Assembly (NCBI GenBank): GCA_024734495.1
Contig: JALMQS010000153.1
Span: 12,171,548 to 12,235,547 of the forward strand
Origin: Forficula auricularia
Taxonomy: Eukaryota; Arthropoda; Insecta; Dermaptera; Forficulidae
Length of the DNA: 64,000 nucleotides
Direction: 5' to 3'
Positions 56,726 through 64,000 of this stretch are shown here, piece by piece. The position numbers and the translations under genes were made by a program. Below the pieces are notes generated by a model. It did no database searches, was not told the origin of the DNA, and saw only the letters and a list, made by a program, of their open reading frames with translations. Positions within the stretch are counted from its first letter, which is position 1, and every line of letters begins with the position of its first letter.

Positions 56726-57331
56726 TATACCTTATCCAGGAAAAAAATTAAACTTATATACTTTAAAGAGGAATCAATAATAATAAAAATAATAATATTT
56801 TCAAAAATTTTTATAAATATAGTTTTGTTATTTTTTAACAAAATGTAATCAACGCCTACGTTACATCTTATGAAAAATTATAATTTTCAAAAATCTAGCG
56901 CACGCGCGCTTTCTGCTTTTTACTCCTCTTCGGTTTAACAAATGCGCTGTTGCCAAAATGTTTTAGTGGAGAATTTTTTTATATGCATTTTTCATTATTT
57001 ATTCCTTATTATCTCAGAAACTGTGTTAAAACTATGAATGAACTTGTCTTAAAATATGTATTGGTTATTGTTTAATGTTGGTTTAGTTTTTTATAAAAAT
57101 TGTACCAAGGGTTTCTTAATTATAATTAAATATGTATGTAAACTTTCCGATATCCCGTATAGTGCAATGCTAAAGAGCCCGAAAATCGATTTTTGAAATT
57201 AAATATCTCCGGAACTGTATTGTTCATCAATTTCGTTTTGCCACCAATCGATGCACAAGTATTTGAATAATAATATATCTAAATTTCAGAAAAATCCTAC
57301 GAAAACGCATTTGGCGGAACAACTACCTTAA

Positions 57332-58239
57332 GCCATAATATTTTTGCCTTTTTCCTCTTTTGATATCGCTGCTGTCTATCATCAATCTTTTGTCTTTTAA
57401 TTCTAATATGTGGGATGAAATTATTGACTCAATCTAAATTTGATTCAGGACTTTAATTCTTACATCAAGCTCATCAAAATGATTTATTATTCGTATAAGA
57501 GTAAATCAAAGTATTCTCTGCTTGATACAAATAAACATTCTATTTATAAGTATATATATATATATATTAGTATACTATCATATTCTTGACTTCAGGGCTG
57601 GCCAACCCGGAGCTCGCGGTCATGACGTAGGATTTTTTTTTTGTTTTGTTTTTGAAATCGGTTATTCCAGAAAATATTTTAAATCTCATTAAATTAATTT
57701 AAAAAAAATAATAATAATAAACTTTTTAATAGGTTAAAGTGCTATTAATAGGGTTTTATTAGATGTTTGAGATATTTTGATGGTAAGAAATACTTACTTG
57801 TTTATTTATTTTAATCTGCTTCGCGGTGGTGTAATTCAGTGGAAATCTCTTTCTCTTATATTTGCTAGGATTATTTTAATAATTTGAACTTTGATATTTT
57901 ACTTTACTTTAAAATTATATGTAAGTATATATATATATAATAAAATAAAAAAACAGAAATAATAGAATGAATAATAAAAATAATTAATTATAATAAAAAG
58001 GGTTGGATGAATATCGGAAACGGTAGGTGAGGGGATTTAAATACTAAGGGTAATGAATTAATTTTTTAGGTTTAACTCGATAAGAATGATAGAACAAGAA
58101 TTAAATATATATATAACAATTTATACAACTACAATGAAGAAAAAAATCAATATAAAATAAATAGATGTAACAAAGAGAAATATTTCATTAGCAATTAGAA
58201 TTAGAGCGCAAAATCAAGTGAGAATCGGATAAACAGATG
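57332..58239. other. AT-rich DNA, one hAT-like terminus
   Basis: CAGGGCTGGCCAACCCGGAG at 57595 looks like a hAT end followed by GCTCGCGGTCATGACGTAGG; the partner end was not found. No gene supported. Confidence 0.45.
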
Positions 58240-58530
58240 GACTTGGTAAATGGCAACTATTGAGAATACATGAGATATTACGTATGTTTATCCCGTTGTC
58301 CAGCAGTAATTATAGGCCGTTTTCAATATGACGTTGTCGAGACATGCCTGTTATTCTCCGTCCTTGATCTCGGGTTCCGATTTTTTGTTGTTCTTGCACT
58401 TTTTGAGTTTTCGCTCGAAATATAGCGAAGAGAGAGCGATGGAGCCTTCGATGTATATGCAAAAGGCGCCACCAAGATAACTATGCAGTTGTAGATATAT
58501 CTATAGATATATTGTATTAGACTTGCATAT
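58240..58530. promoter_or_regulatory. GC-elevated unique island 4, CTCF-like site
   Basis: The stretch has no repeat match or convincing frame. AAAAGGCGCCACCAAG near 58463 contains GGTGGCGCC on the minus strand, close to the insect CTCF core AGGTGGCGC. GTTGTCGAGACATG near 58335 echoes 36167-36205. Candidate insulator or enhancer by motif only. Confidence 0.3.
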
Positions 58531-60240
58531 TATATATATGACAAGATCAGGATTATTATAATTATTATTAATTATATGAGAAGGAAAGTTTAATAGAATT
58601 GCATGGAAAATTGCATAGATAGATTGAGGAATTAATGGAGTAGTTTTTTAATTGAAAAAATTGTTTTAAATGGAAGGAATGGGTTGAGTTGAAGTGTGTT
58701 GATTTGAAATTGAGGTGTAGGAATTGGTTGAATTGAAGTGTCTTTTTGAAGTGTTTTGATTGAAAGGTATAGTTTGGGTTGAATGGAAGTGTCTGGTGTG
58801 TGGGCCGTGTTCCGTGTTTTTCGATAGACTCCCTCCGTTTTCCCTCTACTCTCCTCGCCTGGGACCATGTGTTGTAATAGGCCATTCTTGATTGGTTGCT
58901 TGAGTGTTTCTCCTTTTTTTTGCATACGATGGTCATTCTTGGTAACTCTTACTTTCCATCGTCTCGATTATTGACCTGCTCTGTTTAAAGTATAATCTAT
59001 TCTTAATTGCCTTTTCCATGAAACCATCTTTAAATATCTAAATTATATCGATTATAAATGAAAAATTATATTTTACTAGTTAATAATATCATATTGCTTA
59101 ATTATTATGGATTAAAAAAAAGTATAAAATTAAAATTATTGAATTTAAATCTCTAAAAAAAGATCTCGCTAACGAATTTGTGTTTTTCTCTATTTAAATT
59201 TTTATACAATGTAGGATACATTGTAACTTCAACAAGAGAAATTGATTTGAAAATAGGCGAAATGAAATTCAAAAATCAGACTGAAAAAAAGAAAGTTGGT
59301 TATTTCAAAATAAGACTAAATATTGTTCGGTGTATGAGACTTGACTAATAATTTTGATAGTTAAAACTATTTACTTTATGAAAATGGCTCACTATGTGAA
59401 ATTTATATTAGAATTTTTATTATAAAGATAGAGATTCGCTTGGGTGTTCTAGGTTATGCATTCTAATCGATCGCTCTGAATTCCGGGCTGCATCATTAGG
59501 CGTTAAATATTTAAACCCTATGTTTTTGAATAATATTAAATAAATAAATAAATAAATAATAAAAAACTAATAATTTTGATAATTAAAGCTACATATTTTT
59601 AAATGTGGTTATTACCATACAAATACGTACATTTTGTTTTTGGGTCATTCAATGTATTTTTTTCTTTTCGTATCTGGTTGTACTATTGTTTCTCATTTAC
59701 ACTCATTGAACACTGAATGTAAAAATCACTAAATATGAAATCCCTTGTAAAGCCAGATCTCGAAATAAATATTTAAAGAAAAAAAATTAAAATTATTCTA
59801 ATTTGTGTGCGGACTTCGAAAATTTGTAGGTCGTCAATACTACCGGTGGTGCGACTTAGGTTGCCAGGCCTGTTCTTGATTTTCAAAATTCTTCATATAC
59901 ACACTGATTTTTTTAATTTTTTATTCAATCTATATAAGTATTAAAGCATGTTTTATTTTTGAATAAAAAAAAAAAAAAAATTATTATGGTTAGACATTTT
60001 TCGGACTAACTTTTCACCCTTCAAAATTATTTTCTCCTTCTCTTAATATAATAAAAAATCTGAAAACAACAAATAAAAATTAAACATTAATTATTGCTTT
60101 TTCTTAGAGATTAAAACATCTCTTGGTGACTTTATTTATTTATTTATTAACACTATTTTTAGCGTAAAATTAAATATTAAAAAAAAGAAAATATTAAAAA
60201 GTGACCAGTGGATTTTCTTCCCTCTAAAGAAAAGTAATAA
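58531..60240. other. Mostly AT-rich DNA; minus-strand frames not recognised
   Basis: 58568-58936 (minus, 122 codons) translates to a Phe/Asn/His-rich repeat-like protein driven by TTGAATTGAAGTG-type low-complexity DNA, so it is probably not coding. A tRNA-SINE-like tail ((AAAT)n, 59537-59562) follows a weakly tRNA-like stretch. Confidence 0.4.
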
Positions 60241-60460
60241 GGAATATTTAATTTTTATCTCTTGTTTTTAGATTTTTGAAAAATTATATTAAACGGAAGT
60301 AGAAAAGAACCTTTTGAAAGTAAAGATGGACTCAAGGTAGTTCGAATAATGAATATTTAATTTTTATCCCTTGTTTTTAAATTTTTGAAAAATTATATTA
60401 AACGGAAGTAGAAAAGAACCTTGAAAGTAAAGATGAGGTATAGTTCGAAAAATGTATAAA
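60241..60460. repeat. ~110-bp tandem duplication
   Basis: GAATATTTAATTTTTATCYC and TTGAAAAATTATATTAAACG recur with AGTAGAAAAGAACCTT; units start near 60242 and 60352. Confidence 0.88.
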
Positions 60461-60486
60461 TATTTCTTTTACTAAATCTTAGTTAA

Positions 60487-60695
60487 TTAAGAAATAATAA
60501 TAGAAAATATTTTCTTGTTGAAAGTAGCAGAGTTTTTTATTTTTAAGAATGAATCAAAGATACAGTATATAATGGTTCTCTTATTTATTTATTTTAATAA
60601 ATATATATATATATATATATATTCTTAAAAATAAAAAAAACTCTTCTACTTTTAAGAAGAAAATATTTTCTATTATTATTTCTTAATAAACTAGA
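60487..60695. repeat. 209-bp foldback
   Basis: TAAGAAATAATAATAGAAAA, TATTTTCTTGTTGAAAGTAG and TTTTTTATTTTTAAGAAT on the left return inverted at 60624-60695. The spacer carries a TA microsatellite (60599-60622). Confidence 0.85.
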
Positions 60696-61239
60696 AATCT
60701 ATATAATATTATATTATTCTTATTAAATGTTGTTTTCTTTTTTGTTTTGTACTAATAAGTTACTTTTTCCTAAGGGCATACAACATTTGACTCTCTATAA
60801 ATGGGTTAACGAATCAAGTCCCTTGGGAAGTGCGTGGGCTCTACAAGCCTTGATTATCCCCACTTATTCGCTTCTCAACTCTTCGTTGGTCTCTTAGGGC
60901 AAATGCTCACAATGAAACCAAGCAATATTGTGAGACTTAAATCCCATCAGACAATTATTACTTCAACTTACAAGATAATGTAAGTGAAAACATTCATCTC
61001 TTGAGATCCTTACACTTTGAGGTCTTCTCAGTATAATATGGAGATTTAAAGATAAAAATGGAATAAAAAACGGGATTAGTGGTCCGGGAAAATGAAAAAA
61101 GTACTCCCCTAACAAGGAATGAATTTTCATAACCGAAGGCATTTTAGTTACAAATGGAAATTTATCCCTTGTGATAGGGGACCACTTTTTTTATTTAAAT
61201 AAATTATAAGTATTCTCTTTTGGAGACGGACTGGTAGAA
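60696..61239. other. Unique DNA without recognised features
   Basis: No gene supported. Confidence 0.45.
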
Positions 61240-61510
61240 TTCAATGGATAATTATTGGAAAGACAACCCAAGGATAACGAAAACTATAAATATCTGGAAC
61301 ATCATTTTCATTCTCTTAAAAGCCGACCCTTCAAGATTTTATAACCTTCTTCAGGGTTTAAAAGAGTCAAGGAAGGAAGCTTGCAACGACCTCCTTGTTG
61401 CCTTTTTAACAGTGTTAATCCTTAACTGGGGTTATAATTTTTCATTGACATCAACAGTAATTTTAAAAAAATTTTGGATTCAAGGGACCTTGAAAGGATA
61501 TCTGTAAAGA
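61240..61510 (-). repeat. Decayed hammerhead-like motif repeat
   Basis: Minus strand: TTTAAACCCTGAAGAAGG, TTATAAAATCTTGAAGGGTC and GGCTTTTAAG follow the order of the motif at 32.8 kb with a decayed stem. The plus-strand frame (61244-61507) is a by-product; its LLQGLK segment parallels LLQGFK from the 32.8-kb repeat. Confidence 0.5.
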
Positions 61511-62639
61511 TCTTGACTTCGAATTTTCAAAAGATTTCTATTCCTACTAATATGTAGACTCTACATATTATAGATGTATTATTCCCCTCTTGTATGATAT
61601 AATTTGTCTTTAGTTTTGATGAGACGAATAATATCTTGGGATGTTAGTTTTCAAGGTAAGGGTTAATAAAAATATTTCCGTGAAAAAACAAAGCCTTTTT
61701 TAAGTCTGTCAAATTAATATGGCTAAGGTAAATAACATTTAAAAAAATTTTAAACAGAAGGATGTTGTCCTAATAATTTTGCAATTGCTTCCAATTTCAA
61801 GGGAACCAAGCTGAGTGAATTCAAAATAAGATAAACGGTATGGAATTAGACTTAGAAATGAAAATCATTCAATTTCAGATATTATTATGTATGCTCTATT
61901 CACTTACATTAAAATGAACATTAAACTGTTTTGAAGTCAAATATCAAAAACATGAATACAAGCTTTGAATATTAAACTATAGTTCATCATTAGAAAGTAA
62001 AATAATTCCCCTCAAAACTAAAATTGTTACTTAACTTCCGATTCTATTTGAATTATTATATTATCATTTACTGTTTTTCCTTAATTCAAAAATTAATTAA
62101 AAATTAAATATGGGGGAATCATGTTTTCATTAATTAGATTTATAGTTTAGTACAGTATTGCCTTTAGAACTAGTATATACCTATATATATATACCATTCG
62201 ATTAAACGTTTCAATACCTCTACTTGTCTTGGGATCAGAATATTTTTTTTCTTTAATCTCTAAACTTAAAAAATAATTAGGCAATGCCCCGAAGTAATTC
62301 TACTCTTGAGAAAAAAAAAATATTTTTCTAGTTTCGGTTTGGAATCAAATTGAGGTGGCGGAATTTATAGATAAATTTAAGTTACTTGTTAAAAGAGTGT
62401 TCGTTTAATGCAGAAGAATACTGTTGAATAACTGTTAATTGACTTGATATCGATTGAAATGATTATTGTCTTTGAAAAATAGAATTAATATCGATTTTGG
62501 GCTTAAGTCTTTGAGATTCCTTTTAAAAGGATTTTATTCTTTATTAAATAAAAAGATTGAACATTATAAAAGGGGTTTGATAATTCATGAAATTTCACTT
62601 TTATAAGCTAAGCTAAGTTCAAAAGATTCAATATACATC
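61511..62639. other. AT-rich DNA without recognised features
   Basis: No gene supported. Confidence 0.5.
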
Positions 62640-63420
62640 TACCTAAGTACTCCGTATTAGGGATCGATCTTAAAAAAGAATCAGTCGTCCTTTTCGCCAA
62701 ATAAAACTTATTCCAGATTCCATAAGGTCGATTTGACTCTAATAGGATTAGGGGTGCCTTTCGACTGCCTCACTGTTAAATTAAAAAAAAAATGTCTCCC
62801 CACCCTGCAGCTACCTTCGACTATGTCACGACTAAGGGCCCTTGACTAAAGGAAAGAACCTTTACCTGACTTTAATCAATTCAGTCCGCACCCCAAAATG
62901 GGCTTCAAGTGCCATGCTAATTTTCCGCGATCGAGTTTTTAATAAAATAGCCAAGTTAGAAGAATCAAATCAAGATTTCCGTTTGGGTACCCACACAGAT
63001 GTTGGAGTCTCCCCCGGAGAGTCATTCGATGGCCCCAAACCCCCGTCTTTTTCAAGAAAGGAGCAAAGACAGCGGTGGAGATTTAGTTTAAAGAGCGTTC
63101 GGTTCTAATTTTATTCGCTTGGCCGCCCTCGTAGTTCTATATTTACAACGACGCAGGCGCGATTTAACGGAACAATTGCAGATAGGTGTGTGGTGGCTTC
63201 TTACCCTTCTTGCCCTTGCCCTTCTTACCCTTTGAGCCACCTAGTCTCCCCAAAAAGGGCATCGACGCCCAGGCGAGAAATAAAGCCTCACTCAGATATG
63301 AATAATGAATCGCGCAGCCGGCTGCTGGCGCTGATAAACTCGACTATAGGAAGCCGTCTCCCCTGAACACCCCCACGGCGCAACCCCTTACGGGAAAGAG
63401 AGGGAAAGTCTTACAACATT
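62640..63420. other. GC-elevated unique island 5
   Basis: The least AT-rich unique stretch of the window, with no repeats. The plus-strand frame 62842-63108 (88 codons) lacks known domains; the minus-strand frame is described separately. The island would fit a first exon with its promoter. Confidence 0.4.
63164..63343 (-). CDS. Hypothetical small basic protein or exon
   Basis: An open frame on the minus strand from after TAG (63344-63346) to TAA (63164-63166). The only methionine is at 63262, giving 32 residues that begin MPFLGRLGGSKGKKGKGKKG and end KPPHTYLQLFR. Upstream the frame reads YLSEALFLAWAS, hydrophobic. The Lys/Gly block is unusual for random AT-rich DNA. Its codons contain two good donor sites (G|GTAAGA, within AAGGGTAAGAAG), so the real exon may end inside the block and the Lys/Gly text be intron. 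I do not recognise a family; coding status is uncertain. Confidence 0.25.
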   Translation of the reverse strand, partial: SSLSAPAAGCAIHYSYLSEALFLAWASMPFLGRLGGSKGKKGKGKKGKKPPHTYLQLFR

Positions 63421-64000
63421 TCATTCAAGCTCGTTAAAATCACAGAAACAACATTTTTTACTTTCCTGCTATTTTAGTCTTATTTTATTCATAAAGAAAA
63501 AATAAGCTTCTTCGGGATAAATACATACATCAATTAAGTTGAAATTTGATCAGAGAAAATAATAATAAATAATTTCATTTTTCCGAAAATATCTATTAAA
63601 TTTGTCTTGAATAGATTTAAAATTAATTACTCGTAGGTTACTTAAATTCCGATAAAATTGTGGTTTCTGAATTCTCATCTTGATTCAGGTGGACTTTGAT
63701 TATATGGTAACAATTTACAAAAATTTTAATTTAATTTGAAAGTTTGTAGTCGCAAATAAGGACAGATTTTATGTGTGACTTTTTTATTTATCAACCAACG
63801 TTTCGTCGACTTTGCCGATTTCTTCAGTGCTTCAGTCACGTTTTTTTTTTAATTTAAATTTGAAATGTCTATGTATTAAGATGAATAATCAAAAGGATTC
63901 CGTTCTATTGTTTTAAATCCGTTTAGCCTGATTTTATTTATGCTATTTCTAAGAGCGTTTTATCGTTTTATTTAATATAATTGTTAGTATAAAAAAAGAA
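63421..64000. other. AT-rich DNA with one hairpin-motif copy
   Basis: At about 63797-63832 the minus strand reads CACTGAAGAAATCGGCAAAG then TCGACGAAACGTTGG, a version of the CTGAAGA...GAAACG motif with a short TCG/CGA stem. No gene supported. Confidence 0.45.

Larger units (their letters stand above)
54820..57327 (+). mobile_element. TTAA-flanked DNA transposon E3, degenerate autonomous-type
   Basis: The ends GGTAGTTGTTTCGCGACAAT (54820) and, inverted from 57327, GGTAGTTGTTCCGCC are bordered by TTAA at 54816-54819 and 57328-57331. Near the left end lies a subterminal inverted pair (CAGCAAAAAGT and ACTTTTTGCTG, about 54841-54920). The 2,508 bp hold a two-exon transposase-like fragment (55122-55378 and 55857-55905), a hAT-like MITE in the intron (55451-55751), a 105-bp duplication and an F1 insertion (56218-56725). 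Without the insertions it would be about 1.7 kb. TTAA targets with a Mutator-like zinc-ribbon protein fit the Kolobok superfamily better than piggyBac; that assignment is inferred. Confidence 0.75.

Noticed and set aside
58568..58936. 122-codon minus-strand frame rich in Phe, Asn and His
   Set aside because: Driven by TTGAATTGAAGTG-like low-complexity DNA; an overlapping second frame is equally long.
59440..59565. Second tRNA-like SINE before an (AAAT)n tail
   Set aside because: Neither box reaches consensus and no flanking duplication is visible.
60334..60347. AAGGTAGTTCG as another end of the TTAA family
   Set aside because: It is preceded by CTC rather than TTAA, lies inside a tandem duplication and has no partner.

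Overview
The window reads as a stretch of an AT-rich animal genome, most likely an arthropod and perhaps an insect. It has no bacterial or viral gene order, almost every long open frame is interrupted, and the recognisable content is eukaryotic mobile DNA: Helitrons, Helentron-like elements, LINEs, a tRNA-derived SINE, and hAT, pogo and TTAA-target DNA transposons. No host protein-coding gene could be established. The assignment to arthropods rests on the mix of families and is an inference.

Layout. 0-6.7 kb: an inverted Helitron with exact ends (21-1103), a TTAA-flanked MITE (1142-1708), a second MITE (2100-2508), a 677-bp palindrome (4619-5295) and a foldback (6308-6664). 6.9-9.5 kb: a 5'-truncated LINE with a broken reverse transcriptase, then a dispersed repeat carrying a perfect-looking hairpin. 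9.5-10.1 kb: a GC-elevated unique stretch that looks like candidate regulatory DNA. 10.4-12.3 kb and 24.4-26.4 kb: two nearly identical 1.9-kb Helentron-like elements whose ~120-bp tandem repeats are flipped into a palindrome. 14.2 kb: a SINE with target-site duplication. 16.7-18.2 kb: Jockey and other LINE fragments next to truncated Helentron ends. 20.1-21.6 kb: a second Helentron-like family. 26.6-27.5 kb: a complete plus-strand Helitron. 27.9-28.8 kb: a second copy of the first LINE. 28.9-29.7 kb: an internally deleted hAT element with an exact 8-bp duplication and a surviving dimerisation domain. 31.2-31.9 kb: a pogo/Tigger-like element. 37-41 kb: a string of foldbacks and hAT ends. 42.3-44.2 kb: a truncated Helentron with a nested cruciform MITE, and a hAT MITE. 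45.5-46.6 kb: tandem duplications and a second TTAA element. 48 kb: another LINE. 50.8 kb: a truncated Helitron. 54.8-57.3 kb: the 2.5-kb TTAA element that carries a spliced transposase-like gene fragment and three later rearrangements or insertions. 58-64 kb: unique AT-rich DNA with two GC-elevated islands and more tandem and inverted repeats.

How the parts relate. Three TTAA-bounded elements (1.1, 46.1 and 54.8 kb) share a terminal repeat of the form GGWRGTYBTTTCRC. The largest carries a zinc-ribbon, Mutator/Kolobok-like protein start split by a phase-2 intron, so it may be the degenerate autonomous member. The two rolling-circle groups (TC...CTAG Helitrons and hairpin-ended Helentron-like elements) share an internal ~100-bp module. 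A hairpin motif resembling a hammerhead-ribozyme core recurs at about eight places, often between the arms of foldback elements. Five GC-elevated unique islands (5.6, 9.6, 35.9, 58.3 and 62.7 kb) and one unique AT-rich stretch at 22.1 kb are the best candidates for conserved host sequence.
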